A DNA stretch of 64,000 nt from Nocardioidaceae bacterium (GCA_018672315.1 CP076053.1:2715827-2779826), one strand, 5' to 3'. Counted from the first letter of the stretch, positions 26,758 to 34,961 are shown. Numbers and translations: made by a program. Notes: a model not told the origin generated them from the sequence alone.

Positions 26758-27456
26758 GTGTGGGTCGTCGTGCCCTGCAACGACGAGGCCGAGCTGGTGG
26801 GCGGCTGCCTGGCGTCGGTCTGCGCGGCCCGCGCCCGGTTGCTGGCAGTGCGACCGCAGCTCGACGTACGCCTCGTGCTGGTGCTCGACGCCTGCACCGA
26901 CGACTCGGCCGCCGTCGCAGCGACCGCCCCCGACGTCGCGACGGTGCGGGTGACGCACCGCAGCGTCGGGCGCGCACGGGCCGCCGGGGTCGAGTGGCTG
27001 CGCCGGGCCGGCGGTGAGGAACCGGGACGGACGTGGGTCGCGTGCACCGACGCCGACAGCGCGGTGCCGGCGGACTGGCTCACCACCCATGTCGCGCTCG
27101 CCGACGCGGGTGCGGACCTGCTGCTCGGCACCGTCGAGCCCGACGCCGCCGGCCTCGACCGGGCCGGCCTCGCGGAGTGGCACCGGCGGCACCCGGTGGG
27201 CGGTCCTCACGAGCGGGTGCACGGGGCGAACCTCGGCGTCCGGCTGGGTGCGTACGACCGCGTCGGCGGGTTCGCACCCCTGACCCACGACGAGGACGTC
27301 GCCCTGGTGACGCGCCTGCGCGCGCTGCGAGACGTGGTCGTCGCGACCACGCACCGTGCCCCTGTCCGCACCTCCTCACGGCGCAGCGGTCGGGCGCCGG
27401 CGGGTTTCGCCGGCTACGTCGCAGAGCTCGAGGGGGGCCTCGCGGCGAGCCCGTGA
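26758..27456 (+). CDS. Family 2 glycosyltransferase (PIG-L cluster)
   Basis: 232 aa if started at GTG 26758 (VWVVVPCNDEAELVGGCLASV, the first GT-A strand). A rare CTG at 26707, overlapping the previous stop as CTGA, would add 17 residues. The DxD-like motif is CTDADSAVPADWL; the acceptor-side motif is ERVHGANLGVRLGAYDRVGGF followed by HDEDVAL. No membrane helix. It is the last gene of the operon with the acyl-CoA dehydrogenase-like and PIG-L/methyltransferase genes. Its 3' end overlaps the convergent tetR by 43 bp. Confidence 0.78.
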   Translation: MWVVVPCNDEAELVGGCLASVCAARARLLAVRPQLDVRLVLVLDACTDDSAAVAATAPDVATVRVTHRSVGRARAAGVEWLRRAGGEEPGRTWVACTDADSAVPADWLTTHVALADAGADLLLGTVEPDAAGLDRAGLAEWHRRHPVGGPHERVHGANLGVRLGAYDRVGGFAPLTHDEDVALVTRLRALRDVVVATTHRAPVRTSSRRSGRAPAGFAGYVAELEGGLAASP

Positions 27457-28094
27457 GCGTGCCCGGCTGAGCCGAGGTGCGCAGCGGCACGCGCTCCGTC
27501 GAGCATCCCGGCCACCGTGGTGATCGCCTGCTCCACCGCCCCGGCGACGTCGACGTCGACGTCGGGGGAGAGCATCACGTCGTCGAGAGCCAGTCCGAGC
27601 CCGGCGAAGCCGCCGGTGGCGATGCCCACCAGCGGGTGCTCCCGCGGGAGGTCGAGGTCGGCGGCCACGTGGGGGAGGGCGACACGGTGCAGTTCGTCCA
27701 GGCGTGCCTCGCGCACGGCCGCACGGACCCGCGGGTGGCTGGACTCGATGCGTACGCGGAGCCTGCGTCGCTCGGCGTGCTCGCCGACGCTGGCGACCCA
27801 GTGGGACGCGCTGGCCCGCAACGCGGCGACGAACCCGGCGTCCCGGTGAGCCTCGAGACCCGCGGCGAGGTCGCGCAGGTCGTCGTTGGCGCCGTGGGCG
27901 ACGACGTCCTCCTTGCTGGCGAAGTGGGAGAAGAACGTGCGCCGCGAGATGCCGCTCTCGGTCGTGAGCCGCTCCGCGGTGACCGCGTCGAAGCCCTCGT
28001 CGGCGAAGAGGCGCAGCGCGCGCGCCGCGACATGCGCGCGAAGCTCGACGCGGCGGCGCTCGCGGAGCGAGGGTTCCGGGGCGGAGCTGGTCAC
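27414..28094 (-). CDS. TetR family regulator of the carotenoid operon (predicted)
   Basis: 226 aa from GTG 28094, which follows TACCGT (28101-28106 on the minus strand) by 6 nt; an ATG at 28136 is in frame but precedes that -10. Helix-turn-helix: LRLFADEGFDAVTAERLTTESGISRRTFFSHFASKEDVV. The C-terminal domain has the AcrR-like LRASASHWVASVGEHAERRR and EARLDELHRVALPHVAADLDL. The 62-bp divergent region to the first gene of the crt operon contains a 15-bp palindrome over that operon's -10 and start codon. So repression of the crt operon is likely; the ligand is unknown. Confidence 0.87.
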   Translation of the reverse strand: MTSSAPEPSLRERRRVELRAHVAARALRLFADEGFDAVTAERLTTESGISRRTFFSHFASKEDVVAHGANDDLRDLAAGLEAHRDAGFVAALRASASHWVASVGEHAERRRLRVRIESSHPRVRAAVREARLDELHRVALPHVAADLDLPREHPLVGIATGGFAGLGLALDDVMLSPDVDVDVAGAVEQAITTVAGMLDGARAAAHLGSAGHAHGLAARPPSSSAT

Positions 28095-28142
28095 GTCACC
28101 ACGGTAGAGGCGCGATGACGTGTCGCGGTGCGCCATGGTGCA

Positions 28143-28148
28143 TATACT
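28143..28148 (+). promoter_or_regulatory. -10 element of the carotenoid operon
   Basis: TATACT followed by a 7-nt spacer and GTG 28156, the leaderless layout; no ribosome-binding site. Confidence 0.65.
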
Positions 28149-28161
28149 GCACTGAGTGCAG
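28147..28161. promoter_or_regulatory. Palindromic operator over the crt operon start
   Basis: CTGCACT-G-AGTGCAG, a perfect 7-1-7 palindrome. It covers the end of the -10, the predicted transcription start and the GTG codon. A third TGCA half lies 10 bp upstream (28139), so a second overlapping site GTGCA-N5-TGCAC is also present. Confidence 0.7.
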
Positions 28162-29145
28162 ACTGCTGGGACATCGTCACGACCTGTCGCGATCCTCGGT
28201 GCGAGCGGCAACGTCGGCTCCCAAGCCCTCGATCTGTTGCGTCGGCAGCACCTCGACGCACGCCCCCTCAGCAGCCGCCACGAGGTCGTGCAGTCCTGGC
28301 GCCGCGACGGACTCGACGCGCGTCGCGTGGACCTGGACGACCCCGACGCCCGCACCGCCCTGCGCCACGCCCTGACCGGCGTCGACACCCTGCTGCTGAT
28401 CGTCGCCGCCTCGCCGCGTCAGGCGGCGCAGGGCCGCCTGGCGGTGGAGGCCGCCGTCGAGGCGGGCGTACGCCGCGTCGTGCACCTCTCCTCGGCCGAC
28501 GGCCGCGTCGGCTCCCCGGTGCCCTGGGCCGACGCGTGTGCGCGCACGGACGCGCTGATCCGCGCCTCCGGACTGACCTGGACGATCCTGCTGCCCACCG
28601 CCTTCGACGTCGACCTGCTCGAGCTGGCCACCCCGGTCGGTCTGGGGTGGCTGCCGCAGGTCGCCGGCGACGGGGCGGTGGGATGGGTCGACGTCGGCGA
28701 CATCGCCCGCGTCGCGACCGAGGTGATCACGGCGTCCATGCCCCCGGGCGGTGCGTACGACGGTCGCACCCTCACCCTCACCGGGCCCGAGCTGCTGGGC
28801 TTCGGCGAGGTGGCGCAGATCATGAGCTCAGTGCTCGATCGGCCGGTGCGGCACGTCGACCTGCCCGTGCCGGTGTTCCGTACGCTCCTGCGGCTCGCCG
28901 GGCAGGACCGGTGGACCACCGAGGCCGTGATCGCGCAGTTCGCCGACGTCGTCCGGCACGGCAAGGACGGCGCCGACGTCCTCACCGACACCGTCCGCGA
29001 GGTCACCGGACGGGACCCGGTGCCGCTGGCCGCCTTCGTGGACGCTCACCGAGACCGGTTCGGGCGGCCGTCGCCGGCGAAGAGCCTGGTGAGCGGGGCG
29101 GCCCGTGCGCTGCGTGGTGTGGTGAGCAAGACTCGGGCCTCGTGA
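28156..29145 (+). CDS. NAD(P)-binding NmrA/SDR-like protein, first gene of the crt operon
   Basis: 329 aa. Atypical short-chain dehydrogenase/NmrA fold: VAILGASGNVGSQALDLL (GxxGxxG), then VDTLLLIVAASPRQAAQG, VVHLSSADG and SGLTWTILLPTAFDVDL. The catalytic Tyr-Lys pair of classical SDRs is not seen, so it may be a redox sensor or a non-classical reductase. The GTG start lies in the palindromic operator, and the mRNA is predicted to begin at or near this codon. It is translationally coupled to a SRPBCC gene (GTGATG overlap), so it belongs to the carotenoid transcript. Confidence 0.83.
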   Translation: MQTAGTSSRPVAILGASGNVGSQALDLLRRQHLDARPLSSRHEVVQSWRRDGLDARRVDLDDPDARTALRHALTGVDTLLLIVAASPRQAAQGRLAVEAAVEAGVRRVVHLSSADGRVGSPVPWADACARTDALIRASGLTWTILLPTAFDVDLLELATPVGLGWLPQVAGDGAVGWVDVGDIARVATEVITASMPPGGAYDGRTLTLTGPELLGFGEVAQIMSSVLDRPVRHVDLPVPVFRTLLRLAGQDRWTTEAVIAQFADVVRHGKDGADVLTDTVREVTGRDPVPLAAFVDAHRDRFGRPSPAKSLVSGAARALRGVVSKTRAS

Positions 29146-29654
29146 TGCTCGCGCCCCCACGCCACGCGTTCCGTCGTGGCATCACCGCGAGCGCCGACCT
29201 GCCCGGTGACTGCGAGGCGGCGTACGCGCTGCTGTGCGACCCGGGGTTCGTCGGGCGCAGCGCCCCGTTCATCCGACGCATCACCCCGCTCGCCGAGGAC
29301 CTGTGGCGCTGGGAGGTCGGCGGCATCAGCTACCCCGGCGGCAGCTTCGCCGCCGGGTTCACCCAGCGCATGACCTTCGATGCGCCGCACGCCATCTCGT
29401 TCCATCACGACCCGGCGGCCGCCGCACGGGGCGCTCGCGGAACGCGGCGCGCCGAGCTCGCGGGGGCCGAGGGTGTCTTCCGGGTCGCGCCGCGACCGGG
29501 CGACGGCGTCCGCGTGGACCTGGAGATGTCGGTGGAGGCCCAGGTGCCCGCCCCACGGGCGGCCGCGCCGATCGTCGAGTCCGCGATGGGGGCGGTGCTG
29601 GTGCTGATGCGCGACCGGTTCACCGCCGCCCTGCAGCAGGAGCTCGCACCGTGA
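29145..29654 (+). CDS. SRPBCC-like protein in the crt operon
   Basis: 169 aa from ATG (TGATG with the previous stop; a GTG three bases earlier is also possible). It has the SRPBCC look: an N-terminal strand RGITASADLPGDCEAAYALLCDPGFVGR, WRWEVGGISYPGGSFAAGF, and a long C-terminal helix (ESAMGAVLVLMRDRFTAAL). It is not a recognised carotenoid enzyme. A hydrophobic-ligand cavity would suit binding or delivery of a polyprenyl or carotenoid intermediate, which is inference from the operon only. Its stop overlaps crtE by GTGA. Confidence 0.68.
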   Translation: MLAPPRHAFRRGITASADLPGDCEAAYALLCDPGFVGRSAPFIRRITPLAEDLWRWEVGGISYPGGSFAAGFTQRMTFDAPHAISFHHDPAAAARGARGTRRAELAGAEGVFRVAPRPGDGVRVDLEMSVEAQVPAPRAAAPIVESAMGAVLVLMRDRFTAALQQELAP

Positions 29655-30772
29655 CCGCGCTCGCCGGGGCGACAGGCATCCGGGCCGTCCCCGATCCTGA
29701 GTTCCTCGCCCGCGTCGACGACCTCGTCGCCCGGCGCGTCGAGGAGGTCGTCGCCCTGCTGGGCGAGGTGGGCGGGGACCCCGCGGCGTACGGCGGCCAC
29801 GGCGTGGACCTCGGCGAGCAGCTGCGGCTGCGCACCCGGGTGCCCGGCAAGCGCGTACGCCCTCGTCTCGCCGCCGCCGGTCACGCCGCGGCAGGAGGTG
29901 GGGCCGGTGGCGGATCCGGGCGCGAGGAGCTGGTGACGCTGGGGGCCGCCCTGGAGATGCTGCACCTCTTCGCGCTCGTGCACGACGACGTGATGGACCG
30001 CTCGGCGCACCGCCGCGGTCTGGAGACCGCCCACCACCTCGCCGCCCGCCGCCACCGGGCGTCCTCGGCGCGCGGTGACGCGGACCGCTACGGCGACAGC
30101 GTCGCGATCCTCCTGGGCGACCTGCTGCTCACCGAGGCCTCGGACCTGGTCGCCGACCTGCCGGGCCGCGTACGCCCTGCCTGGCGCGCCATGGTCGTCG
30201 AGCTCGTGCACGGGCAGCTCCTCGACGTCACGGCGACCGCCTCCCCGCACGCCTCGCGGCCTGCCGGCAGCGCGCTGGTCGCACGGCTGAAGACGGGGCG
30301 CTACACGGTGCGGCGTCCGGTCGAGCTCGGGGCGCTGCTCCTCACCGACGACCCGTGCCTGCTCGAGGCGCTCGCGACCTGGGGCGACCACGTCGGCGAC
30401 GCGTTCGGGCTGCGCGACGACGTGCTCGGTGTGTGGGGCGACCTCGCCGTCACCGGCAAGCCGGAGCGGCAGGACCTCTGCGACGGCACCGCGACCCGGC
30501 TGCTCGCGTGGGCTGCCGAGGTGCTCGCCGGCCCCGACCTCGTGCTGCTCGACCGCTGCCGTGACCGCTGCCTGGACGACGCCGGCGCGCGGCGCCTGGC
30601 CGACGCCATGGCCTGCGCGGGAGTCCCGGCCCGCGCCGAGGTCGAGATCGACCGCCTGCTCGCGGCGGCCGACGGCGCGCTCGTCGGCACCGGTGGCCCC
30701 GCGCCGGTCGCCCCCACCCACCGCACCCACCTGGGCGACCTCGCGGTCGCCCTGTCGAGGAGGACCCGATGA
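29651..30772 (+). CDS. crtE: Polyprenyl (geranylgeranyl) diphosphate synthase
   Basis: 373 aa, GTG overlapping the previous stop. Trans-prenyltransferase: GKRVRPRL substrate Lys/Arg, first Asp-rich motif LVHDDVMDRSAHRRG, GDLLLTEA, and the second Asp-rich site GLRDDVLGVWGD, with KTGRYTVRRPVELG. It condenses IPP with allylic diphosphates, most likely to geranylgeranyl diphosphate for the phytoene synthase downstream. The second Asp motif reads DDVLG where DDxxD is usual, which occurs in many actinobacterial homologues. Its stop overlaps crtI by ATGA. Confidence 0.9.
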   Translation: MTALAGATGIRAVPDPEFLARVDDLVARRVEEVVALLGEVGGDPAAYGGHGVDLGEQLRLRTRVPGKRVRPRLAAAGHAAAGGGAGGGSGREELVTLGAALEMLHLFALVHDDVMDRSAHRRGLETAHHLAARRHRASSARGDADRYGDSVAILLGDLLLTEASDLVADLPGRVRPAWRAMVVELVHGQLLDVTATASPHASRPAGSALVARLKTGRYTVRRPVELGALLLTDDPCLLEALATWGDHVGDAFGLRDDVLGVWGDLAVTGKPERQDLCDGTATRLLAWAAEVLAGPDLVLLDRCRDRCLDDAGARRLADAMACAGVPARAEVEIDRLLAAADGALVGTGGPAPVAPTHRTHLGDLAVALSRRTR

Positions 30773-32301
30773 GCGGACCCCGCCGCGTCGTCGTGATCGG
30801 CGCCGGCCTCTCGGGCCTCGCGGCTGCCTGTCACCTGCGTGGCGCCGGGCACGACGTGCTCGTGCTCGAGCGCGAGGACCAGGTCGGCGGTCGCGCCGGC
30901 ACCTGGGAGACCGGGGGGTACCGGTTCGACACCGGCCCGGTCGTGATGACGATGCCGAACCTGCTCGCCGAGCCGCTGGCGGCCGTCGGCGCCGACCTGG
31001 AGTCGACCGTGCCGATGCGACGGCTCGACCCGAGCTACCGGGCCCACTTCGCCGACGGCAGTCGGCTCGACGTACGCGCCGACATGGCCGACCTCGAGGC
31101 CGAGGTCGCCCGCGTCTGCTCCCCGGCCGAGGCGGCCCGGCTGCGGGGGCTGTTGGCGTGGCTCGAGGAGCTCTACGACACCGAGATCGACGCGTTCCTC
31201 GATCGCAACTACGCCTCGCCGTTGGGACTCGCGAGCTCCCCTCGCGACGCGCTGCGGCTGCTGCGCCTCGGCGGTCTCGGCAGCCTGGACCGCGCCATCT
31301 CCCACCGGCTGCACGACGAGCGGCTGCAGAAGGTCTTCAGCTTCCAGGCGCTCTACGCGGGGGTCTCCCCGCAGGCGGCGCGTGCGGTGCTGGCGGTGAT
31401 CGCGCACATGGACGTGGTGCGTGGCGTGTCCTATCCCGAGGGCGGCATGCACGCCGTGCCGCGCGGCATGGCGCGGGCCTTCGAGGCGGCCGGCGGCGAG
31501 ATCGAGACGGGTGTCGAGGTCGCCGGCTTCACCCACGACGCGACCGGGGCGGTGACGGGCGTACGCCGGGCCGACGGACGCACCGAGCGCGCCGACGCCG
31601 TCGTCTGCACCGTCGACCTGCCCGTGGCGTACGAGCGTTTCCTGCCGGAGCTTCGCGCCCCGCGGGGGGTGCGCAAGGGCTCCTACTCGCCCTCGGCGGT
31701 CGTCTGGCACGTCGGCACCCGGACGCCGGTGCCGGCCGGGACCGCCCACCACAACATCCACTTCGGGGCCGACTGGTCGGGCGCGTTCGACGCCCTGATC
31801 GGGTCCCAGCAGCTGATGCCGGACCCGTCGCGACTGGTCACGGTGCCCTCGGTCAGCGACCCCGGCGCGGCCCCCGGGGGCGGCTCGACGCTGTACGTGC
31901 TCGAGCCGGTGCCACACCGTGGCAGCACGCTGGACTGGTCGCGGGAGACCGCGGCGATGCGCGAGCGGCTGCACGCGTTCGTGGAGGAGGCGGGCTACCT
32001 CATCGGATCCTCCGACATCGCGGTCGAGCGCCTCGTGACCCCTGAGGACTGGGAGGCCGCCGGGATGCACCTGGGCACACCGTTCGCGCTGGCGCACACC
32101 TTCGGGCAGTCGGGTCCGTTCCGGCCGGCGAACGTCGACCGGCGGGTGCCCGGGCTCGTGTTCGCCGGCTCGGGCACGACCCCGGGCGTGGGCATCCCGA
32201 TGGTGCTGATGAGCGGCAAGCACGCGGCCTGGCGCGTCACCGAGCACCTCGGGGGGCGTACGCGCCGCACCGCTGCTGCTCGACTGAGGCGGTCGGCGTG
32301 A
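30769..32301 (+). CDS. crtI: Phytoene desaturase
   Basis: 510 aa, the standard CrtI size. FAD-binding N-terminus VVVIGAGLSGLAAACHLRGAGHDVLVLE, then GGRAGTWETGGYRFDTGPVVMTMP, and the CrtI C-terminal motif GSGTTPGVGIPMVLMSGKHAA. A YPEGGMHAVPRGMARAFEAAG substrate-region motif is present. It converts phytoene stepwise to lycopene. ATGA overlap with crtE and GTGA overlap with the crtB-idi fusion, so translation is coupled. Confidence 0.95.
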   Translation: MSGPRRVVVIGAGLSGLAAACHLRGAGHDVLVLEREDQVGGRAGTWETGGYRFDTGPVVMTMPNLLAEPLAAVGADLESTVPMRRLDPSYRAHFADGSRLDVRADMADLEAEVARVCSPAEAARLRGLLAWLEELYDTEIDAFLDRNYASPLGLASSPRDALRLLRLGGLGSLDRAISHRLHDERLQKVFSFQALYAGVSPQAARAVLAVIAHMDVVRGVSYPEGGMHAVPRGMARAFEAAGGEIETGVEVAGFTHDATGAVTGVRRADGRTERADAVVCTVDLPVAYERFLPELRAPRGVRKGSYSPSAVVWHVGTRTPVPAGTAHHNIHFGADWSGAFDALIGSQQLMPDPSRLVTVPSVSDPGAAPGGGSTLYVLEPVPHRGSTLDWSRETAAMRERLHAFVEEAGYLIGSSDIAVERLVTPEDWEAAGMHLGTPFALAHTFGQSGPFRPANVDRRVPGLVFAGSGTTPGVGIPMVLMSGKHAAWRVTEHLGGRTRRTAAARLRRSA

Positions 32302-33887
32302 CGGGCCTGGCCACCCCCACCGCCGAGGGGTCACTTCTCGCGGAGGGCTACCGCCGCGCCGCCCGGATCACGCGGCAGCACGGCACCACGTACTACTGGG
32401 GCGCCCGGCTGCTGCCGCCGGACCAGCGCAAGCACGTGTTCAGCGTGTACGGGCTCGCCCGCCTCGCCGACGACATCGTCGACGAGCCGCAGGCGCTGGG
32501 CGTGCGAGGCTCGGCGGGGGTCGCGGCCCGCCTCGACGCCTTGGAGGCCGACTTCGTGCGTGCCGTGGAGACCGGAGGCGACGAGGGGTCGGTCGACCCG
32601 GTGGTGCTGGCCGCGGCCGCCACGACCCGTGAGCGGGGGATTGACCTGGAGTGCTTCACCCGGTTCTTCGCCGCGATGCGGCAGGACCTGACCACGACCT
32701 CGTACGCCACGTGGGAGGACCTGCTCGGCTACATGGACGGCTCCGCCGCGGTGATCGGCGAGATGATGCTGCCGGTGCTCGACCCGCCCGACCGGGCCGG
32801 GGCGGTCGACGCGGCCCGTGCGCTGGGGTTGGCGTTCCAGCTGACGAACTTCCTGCGCGACGTGGGGGAGGACCTGGACCGGGGTCGGGTCTACGTGCCG
32901 GCCGAAGACCTCGACCACTTCGGTGTCGACCCGCACGCCGTGCGTGACCAGGCGGTGCGCGGTGCCGGGGTGGGGCAGGAGTGGCGCGCGCTGATGCGCT
33001 TCGAGATCGCCCGCAACCGCCGGCTCTACCGCGAGGCCGACGCGGGGCTCGCGGCGCTGCCGCTGGGAGCGCGCCGGTGCGTGACGACGGCGCGGCTGCT
33101 GTACGCCCGCATCCTCGACCGCATCGAGGACCGCGACCACGACGTGTTCACCGGACGCGCCCGCGTCGCCCGACGCCACAAGCTCGCCACCGCCGCGCGG
33201 GTGCTGCGCTCGCCCGACCCCGCCACCTTCGCCCAGAGGGCACAAAATCACGCCGAGAGGGCAGAAAGTCACGGCGCAACGTGGCCCGACGACGACGACG
33301 TCGTCCTCCTCGACGCGGCCGGCCACACGATCGGCACCGGCGCGAAGTCGGCCGTGCACCACGACGCGACACCGCTGCACCTGGCGTTCAGCTGCTACGT
33401 CGTCGACGCCGCCGGCCGGGTGCTGGTCACCACCCGGGCCCACGACAAGGCGAGCTTCCCGGGGGTGCTGACCAACTCCGTGTGCGGCCATCCGCGCCCC
33501 GGCGAGGACCTCGTCTCGGCCGTACGCCGCCGGGTGCACCACGAGCTCGGGCTCGAGGTCGAGCACGTACGCCTGGTGCTGCCCGAGTTCGCGTACGTCG
33601 CCCGCACCGACCACCTCGTCGAGCGCGAGACCTGCCCCGTCGTGGTGGCGACCGTCGCGCCCGGCGCCACCCTCGCGCCCCACCCGGCCGAGGTGGCCGA
33701 CGTCGCGTGGTGGGAGTGGTCGCAGCTGCTCGACGCGGCCACCGATCCCGACTCCGGGCTCTCGACGTGGGCGCGGCTGCAGGTGCCGCAGCTGGCGGCG
33801 CTGGGCGCCGACCCGCGGACGTGGCCCGAGGCGTCGTACGCGCTGCTGCCCCCTGCCCTCCGCGACCTGGAGGCCGGCCGTGCCTGA
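32298..33887 (+). CDS. Phytoene synthase fused to type I isopentenyl-diphosphate isomerase
   Basis: 529 aa in one uninterrupted frame. Residues 1-305 are squalene/phytoene synthase: GTTYYWGARLLPP, first Asp motif RLADDIVDE, LTNFLRDVGEDLDRGRVYVP as the second. Residues 330-529 are type I IDI of the Nudix fold: SAVHHDATPLHLAFSCY, LTNSVCGHPRPGED with the catalytic Cys, and VERETCPVVVA with the catalytic Glu. Both active sites look complete, so the chain should isomerise IPP/DMAPP and make phytoene. The linker (residues 313-327) holds a duplicated 7-residue unit, AQRAQNH/AERAESH. In most actinobacteria crtB and idi are separate genes. Confidence 0.92.
   Translation: MTGLATPTAEGSLLAEGYRRAARITRQHGTTYYWGARLLPPDQRKHVFSVYGLARLADDIVDEPQALGVRGSAGVAARLDALEADFVRAVETGGDEGSVDPVVLAAAATTRERGIDLECFTRFFAAMRQDLTTTSYATWEDLLGYMDGSAAVIGEMMLPVLDPPDRAGAVDAARALGLAFQLTNFLRDVGEDLDRGRVYVPAEDLDHFGVDPHAVRDQAVRGAGVGQEWRALMRFEIARNRRLYREADAGLAALPLGARRCVTTARLLYARILDRIEDRDHDVFTGRARVARRHKLATAARVLRSPDPATFAQRAQNHAERAESHGATWPDDDDVVLLDAAGHTIGTGAKSAVHHDATPLHLAFSCYVVDAAGRVLVTTRAHDKASFPGVLTNSVCGHPRPGEDLVSAVRRRVHHELGLEVEHVRLVLPEFAYVARTDHLVERETCPVVVATVAPGATLAPHPAEVADVAWWEWSQLLDAATDPDSGLSTWARLQVPQLAALGADPRTWPEASYALLPPALRDLEAGRA
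33235..33273. repeat. Direct repeat inside the CrtB-Idi linker
   Basis: AGAGGGCACAAAATCACG (33235-33252) and AGAGGGCAGAAAGTCACG (33256-33273), 21 bp apart, therefore in phase. The stretch is AT-richer than the gene. The 13-mer CGCCGAGAGGGCA of the second copy also occurs near 39032 inside the triple-fusion gene, so it may belong to a dispersed repeat. Confidence 0.7.
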
Positions 33888-34254
33888 CCAGTGGCAGTAC
33901 CTCGCCCTCATGGCAGCCTGCCTGCTCATCACGCTGCCGTTGGAGTTCTTCCCCGGCGTACGCGTCTGGCGCGCGCCACGTCGGCTCGCGGCGGCACTGC
34001 TGCCCGTGATCGCCGTGTTCGTGGTGTGGGACCTCATCGGCATCGCCCGCGAGCACTGGGACTTCAACCCTCGCTACGTCACCGGCCTCCAGCTGGGTCC
34101 GCTGCCGATCGAGGAGCTCGTCTTCTTCGTCGCGATCCCGATCTGCACCGTGCTCACGTGGGAGGCGGTGGGCTCGATCCTGCGGCTGGTCGGGGGTGCA
34201 CGAGGACGCGACCAGGCCCCCGATCGCGCCGAAGAGCAGGAGGGCGTGCGCTGA
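33880..34254 (+). CDS. crtYc: Heterodimeric lycopene cyclase subunit (CrtYc/CrtYe type)
   Basis: 124 aa from a GTG overlapping the end of crtB-idi by 8 bp. Three hydrophobic helices (LALMAACLLITLPLEFF, LLPVIAVFVVWDLIGI, ELVFFVAIPICTVLTW) and the domain signature LQLGPLPIEELVFF, the PIEE motif of the CrtYc/CrtYe half. A charged tail follows. With the next gene it should form the membrane cyclase that closes the lycopene rings. Symbol by family only; beta- versus epsilon-ring specificity cannot be told from the sequence. Confidence 0.85.
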   Translation: MPDQWQYLALMAACLLITLPLEFFPGVRVWRAPRRLAAALLPVIAVFVVWDLIGIAREHWDFNPRYVTGLQLGPLPIEELVFFVAIPICTVLTWEAVGSILRLVGGARGRDQAPDRAEEQEGVR

Positions 34255-34568
34255 TGGGGGAGTACACCTGGATGGCGCTGCTCTCGATGCCCGTCGTCGC
34301 GGTCATCGACCTCGTCGTGCTGCGTACGCGCGTGCTGCTGACCGCTCGCTATTGGCTCTCGATGACCATCGTGCTCGCGTTCATGGTGCTCGTCGACGGG
34401 TGGCTGACCAAGCTCAGCGCACCGATCGTGCTCTACGCCGACGAGGCCACCAGCGGGGTCCGGTTCCCGTGGGACATCCCGGTCGAGGACTTCGGATTCG
34501 GCATCTCGATGTGCACGTTGTCGCTCGCGCTGTGGGTCCGCGCGGGGCGTACGCGTGGTGTCGCTTAG
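34254..34568 (+). CDS. crtYd: Heterodimeric lycopene cyclase subunit (CrtYd/CrtYf type)
   Basis: 104 aa, TGATG junction with the first subunit and AGGAGGG upstream. Hydrophobic helices (WMALLSMPVVAVIDLVVL, WLSMTIVLAFMVLVDG) and the signature RFPWDIPVEDFGFGISM of the second cyclase half. It is the last gene of the operon. No lycopene elongase (crtEb/lbtBC) is present in the window, so C40 cyclic carotenoids such as beta-carotene are more likely than C50 products. Confidence 0.85.
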   Translation: MGEYTWMALLSMPVVAVIDLVVLRTRVLLTARYWLSMTIVLAFMVLVDGWLTKLSAPIVLYADEATSGVRFPWDIPVEDFGFGISMCTLSLALWVRAGRTRGVA

Positions 34569-34676
34569 GTCACCCTCAGGCCTCTGACCTGCGGCTTAGG
34601 GCAGCCTTCGCTTGCTGGAAAGCTGCGGCGAGCGGGTGCATGCTGGCGTCACCGTCAGCGATCCAGAAGGAATCCC

Positions 34677-34961
34677 ATGCCCACCATGCAGCTGCCCATC
34701 GTCAGCACGTGCTCGATCTCCGGGTGCTCCTACAACCACGACCAGGACTGCCACGCCGGCGCCATCACCGTGCTCGGCGACACCGGCTGCGGCACCTACG
34801 TCGCCGAGGGCCGCGGCGCCGGCACCGAGGGCCGCGCGCAGGTCGGTGCCTGCCACCGCTCCGCGTGCACGCACAACGAGAACCTCGAGTGCGCCGCTCC
34901 GAAGGTCGAGATCGGCGCCGGCGGCGACACCGCCGACTGCCTCACCTTCACCGCCGCCTGA
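34677..34961 (+). CDS. DUF1540 Cys-rich protein (two repeats)
   Basis: 94 aa, AGAAGGAAT upstream of the ATG. Two Cys-rich units: STCSISGCSYNHDQDCHAGAITV with a later C, and GACHRSACTHNENLECAAPKVEI with a later C. Each has the DUF1540 spacing and probably binds one metal ion. No signal peptide. Function unknown; the neighbouring zinc-responsive ribosomal operon makes a metal link tempting, but nothing shown here proves it. An inverted repeat follows the gene. Confidence 0.85.
   Translation: MPTMQLPIVSTCSISGCSYNHDQDCHAGAITVLGDTGCGTYVAEGRGAGTEGRAQVGACHRSACTHNENLECAAPKVEIGAGGDTADCLTFTAA

Noticed and set aside
28095-28136. ATG 28136 as the tetR start
   Set aside because: It precedes the -10 (28101-28106) and would add 14 residues with no family match.
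28156-34568. C50 carotenoid (decaprenoxanthin/sarcinaxanthin) pathway
   Set aside because: No lycopene elongase gene is present in the window; the cyclase pair alone does not show C50 synthesis.
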